Of a stretch of 64,000 nt of DNA, positions 35,139 to 44,083 are shown one piece after another (position 1 is the first letter of the stretch; every line of letters begins with the position of its first letter). The stretch lies in the NCBI RefSeq assembly GCF_914271485.1, contig NZ_CAJZAG010000003.1, positions 248,001-312,000 on the forward strand, given 5' to 3'. The DNA comes from Cupriavidus pampae (GTDB taxonomy: Bacteria; Pseudomonadota; Gammaproteobacteria; Burkholderiales; Burkholderiaceae). The notes under the pieces were generated by a model. That model did no database searches. It was not told the DNA's origin and saw only the letters and a list, made by a program, of their open reading frames with translations. The position numbers were made by a program, and so were the translations under genes.

Positions 35139-38100
35139 GTGACCGTACCCAGCCCGGCGATGCTCAACCTCGCCGCCGGTCGCCCCCGTCCGGCGGCAGA
35201 CCAGAACGAACAGAACCGCATGACGCCAGATTCGGCCGCCAACTCGACAACTGGGCACACTCCTGCGCCTACTCCCGCCTCGGCCCTGCCCTGGCGTCCC
35301 CTGCTGCTGGCCAGCGTGGGGGCGTTCGTGCTGGCCGCGGCCGGCATCTGGCTGTCCCGCCTGCCCGGCAACGCCGCGGCACTGTGGCTGGCCAACGCAT
35401 TCGGCCTCGGCATGCTGTTGCAGCGGCCGCGCTATGAGGCACGTTGGCTGCTCGCCGTGATGTTCATAGGATATGCACTGGCCAACTGGGTCGGGGGCGA
35501 CACCGTGCTGGTGTCGGCACTGTTGTCTGGTGCTAACCTGCTTGAGATTATTTGTTCGGTGACGTTGCTGCGGTTGATGAGTTCGCATATGAGCAACGTG
35601 CGCTCGGGACCGCTCGCCAGCTTTGCGCTGACGCTGGGCGTGGCGGCGACGGTGGGGCCGGCCGTGGGCGCTCTGGCGGGCGCGGCGGCGCTGACCCAGG
35701 CGTATGGCACGCCGTTCACGCGCGTGTGGTGGACGTGGTGGAATGCGAGCGCGCTCGGCATGGTCATGCTGCTGCCGCTGATGGTGTCGGTCACGCGCGC
35801 GCGCGTCAGCGCCACGCTCAAACGCGGTCTGCTGGTCCGCCTGTGCATCCTGCTGACGATCTCGATCGCCATCGGTGCCGTCGCGGTCATGCAGGCGCAC
35901 GATCCATTCGTCGCGATGTCGCTGCCGCTCGTGGTGGTGGCGCTGCTGAGCAACCCGTTCGCCACCGCGGTACTCACGCTGACCTCGACGCTTGCGGCGG
36001 AAGTGTTCGCGCTGGCCTCCGGCATCCCCGAGGTGGCGATGCAGAAGCTGCCGCTCTCGGCCGCGGTGATCATGGTGTTCCCGGTGTGTATCGCGCTGAT
36101 GACGGAACAGAATCGCGCCGGCCGCGCCAACCTGCGCAGCAGCGAACGGCGCTTCCGCCAGGCCATGGAACACTCGGCCATCGGCATGGCGCTGGTCGGC
36201 CTCGATGGCCGCTGGCAGATGGTCAATCGCGCGCTGACGGATCTGCTCGGCTATGACCCCGACGAATTCCGCGACCGGCCGTTCCAGCTCATGACGCACC
36301 CGGACGACCTCGCCGAGGACCTGCGTCAGGTGGAGCGGCTGCTGGCCGGCGAGATCGACTCGTACCGCATGGAGAAGCGCTACCGTCACAAGGACGGGCA
36401 CTACCTGTGGGCACTGCTTGCGGTCTCGCTGGTGCGGGACGAAGTGACCGGCGAGCCCGATCACTTTATCTCGCAGGTAGAAGACATCCATACGCGCCGG
36501 CTCGCGCAGGAACAGCTGGAGCAGCTCTCGCGCCGCACGCAGCTCGCGGTGGAAGCCGGCGGCGTCGGCATCTGGGAATGGGACTTCACGAACGCGGCCA
36601 TCATGTGGGATGCGCGCATGCATGCGTTGCACGGCACCGCGCCGGAGCTGGGCACGCCCACACTCGCCGAGTGGATCGCGATGCTGCATCCCGAGGACGT
36701 GAGCCGTGTCAGCAGCGAAATGCGCCAGGCCATTCGTGGCCTGCAGCGCTTCGATACCGAATATCGCATCGTGCGACCGACCGGCGAGGTCCGCCATGTG
36801 CGCGCGATGGCCATGGTGTCGCGCCAGGAAGATGCCCGCGCGATGGAACGAGAGGGCCGTGATCCGCGTGACGGCGGCATGACGCGCGCGCTGGTCGGCA
36901 CCAACTGGGACATCACCGAACAGCGGCGCCTGACCTCGGCACTGTTCGAGGAAAAGGAGCGGCTCCACATCACGCTGCGCTCGATCGGCGACGCGGTGAT
37001 CTGTACCGACGGCGCGATGCGCGTGACCTTCCTCAATCCGATCGCCGAGCAACTGACCGGCTGGAGCATGGATGCCGCGATGGGGCAGCCGCTCGAGCAG
37101 GTATTCCGCATCGTCGATGAACTGACCGGCGACGTGATTCCAAGCCCGGTCGAACAATGCCTGCAATCGCTGCGACCCGCCTATCTGCAGGAAGGCGCGG
37201 TACTGCAGAGCCTGACCGGCGAGCGCCACGACGTGCAGGACTCCGCCGCGCCGGTGCTGACCGGCAACGGCGACGTGCTCGGTGCGGTGCTGGTGTTCCA
37301 GGACATCACGAGCTCGCGCGCGCTGCAGCGCGAGCTGGCGCACTCGGCCACGCACGATGCGCTGACCGGCCTGCCCAATCGCGCATGGTTCGAAAAGAAG
37401 TTGCGCGAGGCCTGCGAGGCCGCGCGCCAGCATGGCCATCGCAGCGCGCTCTGCTTCATCGACCTCGATCGCTTCAAGATCGTCAACGACACCGCGGGCC
37501 ATGGCGCCGGCGACGTGCTGCTACGCGAGCTCGGCTACGTGATCCGCCACCATGTGCGCCCCGACGATCTGCTCGCGCGCCTCGGTGGCGACGAGTTTGC
37601 GCTGCTGCTCAAGGACTGCACCATCGATCAGGCCGATCATGTGTGCCAGAAGGTCATCGACGCGATTCGCGGCCGCCGCTTCCCGTGGGATGGTCGCGTG
37701 TACGACGTGGGCGCCAGCATCGGTATTGCGGCCATCGACGGCGAGGTGCCGCCCGTCGGCGAGCTGATGAGCCGCGCCGACGTGGCCTGCTACGCCGCCA
37801 AGGCCGCTGGCCGCAATCGCGTATCGGTCTACCGTCGCGACGAAAGCGATGCGCGCCGCCATCACCGCGAACTCGAAGTGGCCGCGGGCATCCACTCCGC
37901 GCTCGAAGCCAATCGCTTCCGGCTGTATGCGCAGGAGATCCGCGCGCTGCGGCCCGAGGACGATAACGCAAGCCATATCGAAATCCTCGTGCGCATGGTC
38001 GACGAGAGCGGCACGCTGGTGATGCCGGGCGCGTTTATCCCGGCGGCCGAGCGTTATGACCTGATGGGCCATATCGACCGCTGGGTCATCCGTAACGTGC

Positions 38101-38660
38101 TTCACGACTTCGGTCCGCGGCTCGCGGCGATTCCCGGCCTCTCGGTGTCCATCAACCTGTCGGCGAACTCGCTGGGCGAACCATTCCTGCTGCCGTTCCT
38201 GCACGCGGCGCTCGACGAATCGGTGCTGCCGGCGCGGCGCATCCGGCTGGAGATCACCGAGACCGCGCTGATCAACAACATGTCGGCCGCCAATCGCCTT
38301 GTGGCCGAGGCGCGTCGCGCGGGCTGCACGGTCGCGCTCGACGACTTCGGTGCGGGCCTGTCGTCGTTCTCGTACCTCAAGCAGTTCCCGGTCGACTACC
38401 TCAAGATCGACGGCAGCTTTATCCGCAACCTGACCGACAGCGTGGTCGACCGCGAGATCGTCAGCTCGATCAACGACATCGGCCATCGCCTCGGTGTGAA
38501 GACAGTGGCGGAGTCGGTCGAGGACGAGCAGACGCTTCACACGCTGCGCGCGATCGGCGTGGACTACGCCCAGGGCTATGTGATCGGCCGCCCGGTGCCG
38601 CTCGAGACCTATATCGCTGGCGCCACGCATCAGGCGGCGGAAACGCCGCCCTCCAACTGA
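35139..38660 (+). CDS. MASE1-PAS-GGDEF-EAL membrane cyclic-di-GMP enzyme
   Basis: The 1173-residue protein has an N-terminal MASE1 membrane sensor (about residues 50-330, eight helices) and three PAS/PAC segments (about 335-445, 455-600 and 610-725). A GGDEF domain follows with an intact G-G-D-E-F at 816-820 and an R-x-x-D inhibitory site at 807-810, then an EAL domain. The EAL signature reads E-I-L (E948), but the other metal and catalytic residues look intact (N-L-S-A-N, I-T-E-T, D-D-F-G-A-G, L-K-I-D, A-E-S-V-E). Both synthesis and hydrolysis of c-di-GMP are therefore possible. The start is a GTG with GGAAA upstream; in-frame ATGs at 35160 and 35220 are alternatives. Confidence 0.93.
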   Translation: MTVPSPAMLNLAAGRPRPAADQNEQNRMTPDSAANSTTGHTPAPTPASALPWRPLLLASVGAFVLAAAGIWLSRLPGNAAALWLANAFGLGMLLQRPRYEARWLLAVMFIGYALANWVGGDTVLVSALLSGANLLEIICSVTLLRLMSSHMSNVRSGPLASFALTLGVAATVGPAVGALAGAAALTQAYGTPFTRVWWTWWNASALGMVMLLPLMVSVTRARVSATLKRGLLVRLCILLTISIAIGAVAVMQAHDPFVAMSLPLVVVALLSNPFATAVLTLTSTLAAEVFALASGIPEVAMQKLPLSAAVIMVFPVCIALMTEQNRAGRANLRSSERRFRQAMEHSAIGMALVGLDGRWQMVNRALTDLLGYDPDEFRDRPFQLMTHPDDLAEDLRQVERLLAGEIDSYRMEKRYRHKDGHYLWALLAVSLVRDEVTGEPDHFISQVEDIHTRRLAQEQLEQLSRRTQLAVEAGGVGIWEWDFTNAAIMWDARMHALHGTAPELGTPTLAEWIAMLHPEDVSRVSSEMRQAIRGLQRFDTEYRIVRPTGEVRHVRAMAMVSRQEDARAMEREGRDPRDGGMTRALVGTNWDITEQRRLTSALFEEKERLHITLRSIGDAVICTDGAMRVTFLNPIAEQLTGWSMDAAMGQPLEQVFRIVDELTGDVIPSPVEQCLQSLRPAYLQEGAVLQSLTGERHDVQDSAAPVLTGNGDVLGAVLVFQDITSSRALQRELAHSATHDALTGLPNRAWFEKKLREACEAARQHGHRSALCFIDLDRFKIVNDTAGHGAGDVLLRELGYVIRHHVRPDDLLARLGGDEFALLLKDCTIDQADHVCQKVIDAIRGRRFPWDGRVYDVGASIGIAAIDGEVPPVGELMSRADVACYAAKAAGRNRVSVYRRDESDARRHHRELEVAAGIHSALEANRFRLYAQEIRALRPEDDNASHIEILVRMVDESGTLVMPGAFIPAAERYDLMGHIDRWVIRNVLHDFGPRLAAIPGLSVSINLSANSLGEPFLLPFLHAALDESVLPARRIRLEITETALINNMSAANRLVAEARRAGCTVALDDFGAGLSSFSYLKQFPVDYLKIDGSFIRNLTDSVVDREIVSSINDIGHRLGVKTVAESVEDEQTLHTLRAIGVDYAQGYVIGRPVPLETYIAGATHQAAETPPSN

Positions 38661-38688
38661 ACGCCGCCGCCTGAACCCTCCGGGCGCG

Positions 38689-38704
38689 TTCGGATTTCCG
38701 AACA
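38689..38704. promoter_or_regulatory. upstream operator repeat 1 of dctA
   Basis: GTTCGGATTTCCGAAC is a perfect 7-bp inverted repeat with a 2-base spacer. It lies about 130 bases upstream of the expected start of transcription, as expected for a bacterial enhancer-binding protein such as DctD. Confidence 0.7.
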
Positions 38705-38721
38705 CTGCAACGTCACCGCCG

Positions 38722-38737
38722 TTCGGAGATCCGGACG
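38722..38737. promoter_or_regulatory. upstream operator repeat 2 of dctA
   Basis: GTTCGGAGATCCGGAC repeats the same motif with one mismatch in the right arm. Its centre is 33 bases (about three helical turns) from repeat 1. Confidence 0.65.
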
Positions 38738-38742
38738 GCGCG

Positions 38743-38758
38743 TTCGGAATTCCTCTGT
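38743..38758. promoter_or_regulatory. upstream operator repeat 3 of dctA (half-conserved)
   Basis: GTTCGGAATTCCTCTG keeps the left arm and the first bases of the right arm. Its centre is 21 bases (about two helical turns) from repeat 2, putting all three sites on the same helix face. Confidence 0.5.
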
Positions 38759-38807
38759 TTTCCTTTTGTTTTCATGGCCTTACGCAAGGTCTAAGGCGTT
38801 CGTGCGC

Positions 38808-38824
38808 TGGCACGGCTCGTGCAA
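38808..38824 (+). promoter_or_regulatory. sigma-54 promoter of dctA
   Basis: TGGCACGGCTCGTGCA matches the -24/-12 consensus: GG at 38809-38810, GC at 38821-38822, and exactly 12 bases from GG to GC. It ends 54 bases before the dctA ATG. The gene for the sigma-54 activator DctD lies 3.4 kb downstream. Confidence 0.8.
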
Positions 38825-38877
38825 TTTCACGCGCTGCGTTTCCAGAACGAGAACCCTAAGGAAGACAACCCTCCACG

Positions 38878-40197
38878 ATGAAACTCAATCGACTGCCCAC
38901 CCTGATCTTCATCGCGATGCTGCTTGGCATACTGGCCGGCACCGCGGCGCACCACCTGGCACCGGATGCGGCGGCCGCGAAATCGATCGCCGACTACCTG
39001 TCCATCCTCACCGACGTATTCCTGCGGATGATCAAGATGATCATCGGCCCACTCGTGTTCGCCACGCTGGTCTCGGGTATCGCCAGCATGGGCGACGGCC
39101 GCGCCGTGGGCCGCATCGGCCTCAAGGCAATGGTGTGGTTCGTCGCCGCGTCGATCATGTCGCTGCTGCTGGGCCTGATCATGGCCAACGTACTTGCACC
39201 GGGACACGGCATGAACCTGCCGCTGCCGCCTGCGGATGCGGTCTCGAACGTCAAGACGGCCGGGCTGAACCTGCGTGATTTCGTCGCGCACATGTTCCCG
39301 AAGAGCTTCGTGGAGGCGATGGCCACCAACGAGATCCTGCAGATCGTGGTGTTCTCGCTGTTCTTCGGCTTTGCGCTCGGCACGATCAAGGACGGCGTCG
39401 GCAAGCCCGTGCTCGCCGGCATCGAGGGCCTCGCGCAGGTCATGCTCAAGGTGACCAACTATGTGATGACCGTGGCGCCGATCGGCGTGTTCGGTGCCGT
39501 CGCGGCGGTGATCACCGTGCAGGGTCTCGGCGTGCTGGTGGTGTATGCCAAGCTGCTCGGCAGCTTCTACCTCGGGTTGCTGCTGCTGTGGGCCGTGCTG
39601 ATCGCCGGTGGTGCGTTCTTCCTCGGCCGCCGCGTGTTCTCGCTGCTGCGCCTGCTGCGCGCGCCGCTGATGATCGGCTTTGCCACCGCCAGCAGCGAGT
39701 CGGCCTACCCCAAGGTGATCGAGCAACTGACGCGCTTCGGCGTCAACCCGCGCATCACCAACTTCGTGCTGCCGCTCGGCTACTCGTTCAACCTCGACGG
39801 CTCGATGATGTACACGTCGTTCGCGGCGCTGTTCGTGGCGCAGGTCTATGGCATTCACCTTTCGCTCACGCAGCAGATCACCATGCTGCTGGTGCTGCTG
39901 GTGACCAGCAAGGGCATCGCTGGTGTACCGCGCGCGGCGCTGGTGGTGGTGGCTGCGGTGCTGCCGATGTTCGGCCTGCCCGAAGCCGGCATCCTGCTCG
40001 TGCTCGGCATCGAGCACGTGCTCGACATGGGTCGCACCGTGACCAATGTGCTTGGCAACGCGATCGCGACCACCGTGGTGGCACGCAGCGAGAACGCGAT
40101 CGGCGCGCCCGATCTCTCCGAAGAGGACCTGGAAAGCACGGACCTCTCCACGCACGGTGCAAGCCTGGGCACAAGCCAGGTTCTGGCGCGCAAGTAA
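38878..40197 (+). CDS. dctA: C4-dicarboxylate:H+ symporter DctA
   Basis: The 439-residue inner-membrane transporter takes up succinate, fumarate and malate. It belongs to the DAACS (glutamate transporter) fold. The serine-rich hairpin region reads T-A-S-S-E-S-A-Y-P-K, followed by L-P-L-G-Y-S-F-N-L-D-G-S-M-M-Y and the substrate-site block D-M-G-R-T-V-T-N-V-L-G-N-A. The length fits the family. It is expressed from the sigma-54 promoter 54 bases upstream and ends at a strong terminator, so it is transcribed separately from dctBD. Confidence 0.96.
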   Translation: MKLNRLPTLIFIAMLLGILAGTAAHHLAPDAAAAKSIADYLSILTDVFLRMIKMIIGPLVFATLVSGIASMGDGRAVGRIGLKAMVWFVAASIMSLLLGLIMANVLAPGHGMNLPLPPADAVSNVKTAGLNLRDFVAHMFPKSFVEAMATNEILQIVVFSLFFGFALGTIKDGVGKPVLAGIEGLAQVMLKVTNYVMTVAPIGVFGAVAAVITVQGLGVLVVYAKLLGSFYLGLLLLWAVLIAGGAFFLGRRVFSLLRLLRAPLMIGFATASSESAYPKVIEQLTRFGVNPRITNFVLPLGYSFNLDGSMMYTSFAALFVAQVYGIHLSLTQQITMLLVLLVTSKGIAGVPRAALVVVAAVLPMFGLPEAGILLVLGIEHVLDMGRTVTNVLGNAIATTVVARSENAIGAPDLSEEDLESTDLSTHGASLGTSQVLARK

Positions 40198-40217
40198 GAC
40201 TGCCGCCAGCGCGTGCG

Positions 40218-40256
40218 AGGGCCCTGCCGCCGACCCGGTGGCAGGGCCCTTTTTGT
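40218..40256 (+). terminator. rho-independent terminator after dctA
   Basis: AGGGCCCTGCC (40218-40228) pairs perfectly with GGCAGGGCCCT (40240-40250) around an 11-base loop and is followed by a T-run. This separates dctA from dctBD. Confidence 0.93.
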
Positions 40257-40339
40257 TGCAACGTACGATGCTTGTACAGTCAATATTTGCGCGGGTCGAA
40301 TTCTCTCAGGCTTTGTTCTGATGTGGTAAAAGAGCTGCC

Positions 40340-42259
40340 ATGCAGCACGAAGACCCCGTCATTTCATCCGCCTCCGCCGCTTCAGCCACATCCGCAAGAC
40401 CCCGCGTCGCGCTCTCCCTGTTGGCCCTGCTGGTGCTTGCCGCGCTGATCGCCGCGGCAAGCTGGTTTGGCTATCGCTATACCTATGACGCCGCGCTCGC
40501 GCGTCAGGCCGAACGCGGCCAGGTGCAGCTGCGCCTCTATTCGCAGGCGCTCGACAGCGAGCTCGCGCGCTATGACTACGTACCCAGCCTGCTGTCGCTC
40601 GATGCGCGTATCGATGCGCTGCTGCATCACCCCACCGACCCCACACGCGTAGCCGATGCCAACGTCTACCTGGCCGCGCTCAATGCGCGCGCCGGCACCC
40701 GCGTGGTGTACGTGCTCGACGCGCAGGGCCACGTCATCGCCACCAGCAACTACCAGCGCCCGGACAGCTACCTTGGCGAGGACCTGAGCTTCCGTCCGTA
40801 CTTCCATACCGCGATCGAGGGTCAGCTGGGCCGCTTCTACGGCGTGGGCACCACACGCAGCGAATCGGGCTACTACCTGTCCGCACCGCTCGGCGATCGC
40901 GACCATCCGTCGGGTGTGGCGGTGGTGAAGATCGGACTGGAGCCGCTCGAGAATCGCTGGCAGGGTGCGGACAGCCAGATGCTGCTGGCCGACGAGAACG
41001 GCGTGGTGATCCTCGCCTCCGACCCATCGTGGAAGCTGGCCGCCATACGTGAGATCCCGCCCGATCTGCGCGCGCGGCTCGACCAGACGCTGCAGTACAA
41101 CCGCGCGCCGCTGCCCACACTCGCGCTCTCCACCGTACGCACCTTCGGCACCGGTCCGGGGCCTGGTGGCGATGCGCTCGTCATGCTGCGTCAGGGGCCG
41201 CCGATGCTCGCCCAGCACGCGTCGCTGCCGGGCACCGACTGGGATCTCACGCTGCTGACCAACACCTCGCAGGCCCGCGTGGCCGCGCTCAACAGCGCCG
41301 CGCTGGCTGGCGTGCTCACCGCGTTCGTACTGCTGCTGGCCGCGGCCTGGAATGTACGCCGCCGCATCGTCAGCGAGCGCCTGGCCGCGCGCCATGCGCT
41401 GGAAGCCGCCAACAACGAACTCGAACGCAAGGTGGCGGAGCGAACCTCCGACTTGTCCACCGCCAACCACCAACTGCATGCCGAGGTGGCCGAGCGAATC
41501 CGCACCGAATCGTTCCTGCGGCAGGCGCAGGACGGCCTGATGCAGGCCGGCAAGCTCGCCGCCGTGGGCCAGATGTCGGCCGGTGTCGCGCACGAACTGA
41601 ACCAGCCGCTGGCCGCGCTGCGCACGCTCTCCGGCAATGCCTGCAAGTTCCTCGAACGCGGCGACACCGCCACCACGCGCGACAACCTCGAGAAGATCAT
41701 CGCGCTGGTCGAGCGCATGGGGCGCATTACCGGCGCGCTCAAGTCCTTCGCGCGCGATCCGGCCAGTGGTCCGCGCCGCTGCGCCAGGCTCGCGGACGCG
41801 GTGGACAACGCGCTGTTCCTGATGGAGACGCGGGTCTTGGCCAACGCACCTCGGATCGATCGCGATATCGACGCGCATCTGACCGTCGCCTGCGACCCGA
41901 ACCGCCTCGAGCAGGTGCTCGTGAACCTGATTGGCAACGCGCTCGATGCGACCGCACGCCAATCGGAGCCCAAGCTCTGGCTGCATGCCTACGAGAGCGG
42001 CGGCCTCGTGCATCTGACCGTGCGCGACAACGGGCCCGGCCTGTCGGAAGAAGCGTTTGCGCGGCTGTTCGAGCCGTTCTTCACGACCAAACCCGCAGGT
42101 GAAGGGCTCGGCCTCGGCCTGACCTTGTCGGCAGGCATTCTCAACGACAGTGGTGGCACGCTTACGGCGATCAATCATCCCGACGGCGGCGCGTGTTTCA
42201 CGCTCGCCTTGCCACGCGCGATCGGCAACGTCGCGCGTGAGACCGCGCATGGCAACTGA
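40340..42259 (+). CDS. dctB: C4-dicarboxylate sensor histidine kinase DctB
   Basis: The 639-residue membrane kinase has a first helix at about residues 18-40, a periplasmic double-PAS (dCache-like) sensor to about 315, a second helix near 318-335, a coiled-coil, and a HisKA domain with phospho-acceptor H418 in G-V-A-H-E-L-N-Q-P-L. An HATPase domain follows (N-L-I-G-N-A-L-D-A, D-N-G-P-G-L, G-L-G-L-G-L). It senses periplasmic C4-dicarboxylates and phosphorylates DctD. It starts 143 bases after dctA, beyond the terminator, and lies 5 bases before dctD. Confidence 0.95.
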   Translation: MQHEDPVISSASAASATSARPRVALSLLALLVLAALIAAASWFGYRYTYDAALARQAERGQVQLRLYSQALDSELARYDYVPSLLSLDARIDALLHHPTDPTRVADANVYLAALNARAGTRVVYVLDAQGHVIATSNYQRPDSYLGEDLSFRPYFHTAIEGQLGRFYGVGTTRSESGYYLSAPLGDRDHPSGVAVVKIGLEPLENRWQGADSQMLLADENGVVILASDPSWKLAAIREIPPDLRARLDQTLQYNRAPLPTLALSTVRTFGTGPGPGGDALVMLRQGPPMLAQHASLPGTDWDLTLLTNTSQARVAALNSAALAGVLTAFVLLLAAAWNVRRRIVSERLAARHALEAANNELERKVAERTSDLSTANHQLHAEVAERIRTESFLRQAQDGLMQAGKLAAVGQMSAGVAHELNQPLAALRTLSGNACKFLERGDTATTRDNLEKIIALVERMGRITGALKSFARDPASGPRRCARLADAVDNALFLMETRVLANAPRIDRDIDAHLTVACDPNRLEQVLVNLIGNALDATARQSEPKLWLHAYESGGLVHLTVRDNGPGLSEEAFARLFEPFFTTKPAGEGLGLGLTLSAGILNDSGGTLTAINHPDGGACFTLALPRAIGNVARETAHGN

Positions 42260-42264
42260 ATCGT

Positions 42265-43608
42265 ATGTCCAATGATCTGACCGTGACGATCGTCGAGGAC
42301 GATCCCGATGTGCGGCTCGGCTGTGAGCAGGCACTACGGCTTGAAGGCATGGCCACACGCACGGCCGCGAGCGCCGAGGCCGCGTTGCGCGAGCTTCGGG
42401 CACAGGCCGATGGTGGCGTGCCCCCGGGCATCGTCGTCACGGATGTGCGCCTGCCCGGACGCGATGGCATGTCGCTGCTTGCCGCGTTACGCGCGCAGGA
42501 CCCGACGCTGCCCGTCATCGTGATCACCGGTCATGGCGACGTGAGCCTGGCCGTGCAGGCCATGAAGCAAGGCGCGTACGACTTCCTCGAAAAGCCGTTC
42601 TCGCCCGAGCGCCTGGTCGATGCGTGTCGCCGCGCGCTGGAGCAACGGCGGCTCACACTCGAGGTGGCCGGCCTGCGCGCGCAACTGGCCGCGCGTACCT
42701 CGGTGGCCAGCCGGCTGATCGGCAACTCGCCCGCCATCGAACGGCTGCGCGCGCGCATCGCCGACGTGGCGGACACCGGCGCCAACGTGCTGATCCACGG
42801 CGAGACCGGCACCGGCAAGGAACTGGTCGCGCGCTGCCTGCACGAAGCCAGCAACCGCCATGCGCGCCATTTCGTGGCGATCAATTGCGGCGGCCTGCCC
42901 GAACAGTTGTTTGAATCCGAGATCTTCGGCCATGAGGCGGGCTCGTTCACGGGCGCCACGCGACGACGCATCGGCAAGATCGAGCATGCGGCCGGCGGCA
43001 CGCTGTTCCTCGACGAGATCGAGAGCATGCCGATGCCGATGCAGATCAAGCTGCTGCGCGTGCTGCAGGAGCGCACGGTCGAGCGGCTGGGCTCCAACCA
43101 GCCCGTGCCCGTCGATGCGCGCGTGGTGGCCGCGACCAAGGCCGACCTGCGCGCGCAGTCCGAGGCCGGCACGTTTCGCGCGGACCTCTACTTTCGGCTC
43201 AACGTCATCACGCTTGCGCTGCCGCCGCTGCGCGAGCGGCGCGAGGATGTGCCGCAGCTGTTCGAGCATTTCGTGGCGCAGGCCGCCCTGCGCTTCGACC
43301 GCGAGCCGCTGCCCGCGACGCCCGCGGAGATGTCCGCGCTCATCGCTTATCCGTGGCCAGGCAATGTGCGCGAATTGCGCAATCTGGCAGAGCGCCACGT
43401 GCTCGGTCTCGGTTGCCAGCCTGGCGATATGCATGAAGATGACGACCGACCTTCGGCACTTTCCCTCGCGCACGCCGTCGAACAATTCGAGCGCGCGCTG
43501 ATTGCGGACGCGCTGCGCCGGCACGACGGCAACCTGTCGCGCGCGAGCGAAGCGCTCGGCGTGGCCAAGACCACCTTGTTCGACAAAGTACGCAAGTATG
43601 GTCTTTGA
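42265..43608 (+). CDS. dctD: sigma-54-dependent response regulator DctD
   Basis: The 447-residue regulator has a receiver domain with acidic E-D-D near residues 10-12 and phospho-acceptor D60 (T-D-V-R-L-P). The AAA+ domain has Walker A G-E-T-G-T-G-K-E at 179-186 and a G-S-F-T-G-A sigma-54 contact loop, in which Ser replaces the more usual Ala of GAFTGA. A C-terminal Fis-type HTH (G-N-L-S-R-A-S-E-A-L-G-V) completes it. It should activate dctA from the inverted repeats upstream of that promoter when DctB is stimulated. Confidence 0.96.
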   Translation: MSNDLTVTIVEDDPDVRLGCEQALRLEGMATRTAASAEAALRELRAQADGGVPPGIVVTDVRLPGRDGMSLLAALRAQDPTLPVIVITGHGDVSLAVQAMKQGAYDFLEKPFSPERLVDACRRALEQRRLTLEVAGLRAQLAARTSVASRLIGNSPAIERLRARIADVADTGANVLIHGETGTGKELVARCLHEASNRHARHFVAINCGGLPEQLFESEIFGHEAGSFTGATRRRIGKIEHAAGGTLFLDEIESMPMPMQIKLLRVLQERTVERLGSNQPVPVDARVVAATKADLRAQSEAGTFRADLYFRLNVITLALPPLRERREDVPQLFEHFVAQAALRFDREPLPATPAEMSALIAYPWPGNVRELRNLAERHVLGLGCQPGDMHEDDDRPSALSLAHAVEQFERALIADALRRHDGNLSRASEALGVAKTTLFDKVRKYGL

Positions 43609-44083
43609 GATGCCCAGTGATAGTTTGAGGCACGGGCGCGAACCGTTATCATCTGCATCTGCGCACCGATGTGTGTTCCGCGTGCGCTCGCGTTCATCGT
43701 TTGAGGCACTGATCCATAAGGACTAGGGCGAACGACGGGCGCGATGGCCGTTTTTCATTCGTTTTCAGGCCTGGTTTTTCATCGCGTCAGTCCACCAGAG
43801 ACTACCGATGTACGTTAAACAACAAAAGTGCGACGCCAGTCATCGATAACCCTCTGTCATGCGTGCCCCATGCGAGGAATACTATGAATGGTGTGCGGTA
43901 CGGTTCGCCGTGCCGGGCAGGTGGCAAAGACCACCGCCGCCAAGCAGTACGACCGGCGGGGAGCGGGTCGAGCAGCAGGGTCAGTAGATATACGGCAGCC
44001 CGGTAATCACCGGCGTGGCGCGCCCGAAGGCGCCACGCGACGCGACTTCCGCGTTGCGCTGACGATCGACAACGGGTGAGTGG
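43609..44083. other. 475-base gap without a supported gene
   Basis: Apart from the weak terminator at 43735, this stretch has no coding frame I can support; a 63-codon GTG-initiated frame (43888-44079) has no recognisable features. Near its right end a hairpin (GCGTGGCGC at 44013-44021 with GCGCCACGC at 44030-44038) lies about 45 bases before the next start codon. It could fold in the leader of the HTH gene. Confidence 0.5.
43735..43755 (+). terminator. imperfect hairpin plus T-run after dctD
   Basis: ACGGGC and GGCCGT can pair with one mismatch around a 5-base loop and are followed by TTTTT. It lies 127 bases after the dctD stop. A weak rho-independent terminator is plausible. Confidence 0.4.

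Noticed and set aside
35091..37502. Open frame of 803 codons opposite the MASE1-GGDEF-EAL gene
   Set aside because: Antisense shadow of a gene with intact PAS, GGDEF and EAL motifs; no motif or ribosome-binding site of its own.
43888..44079. 63-codon GTG-started frame before the HTH gene
   Set aside because: No ribosome-binding site, no hydrophobic or conserved pattern, and Arg/Gly-rich composition typical of chance frames.
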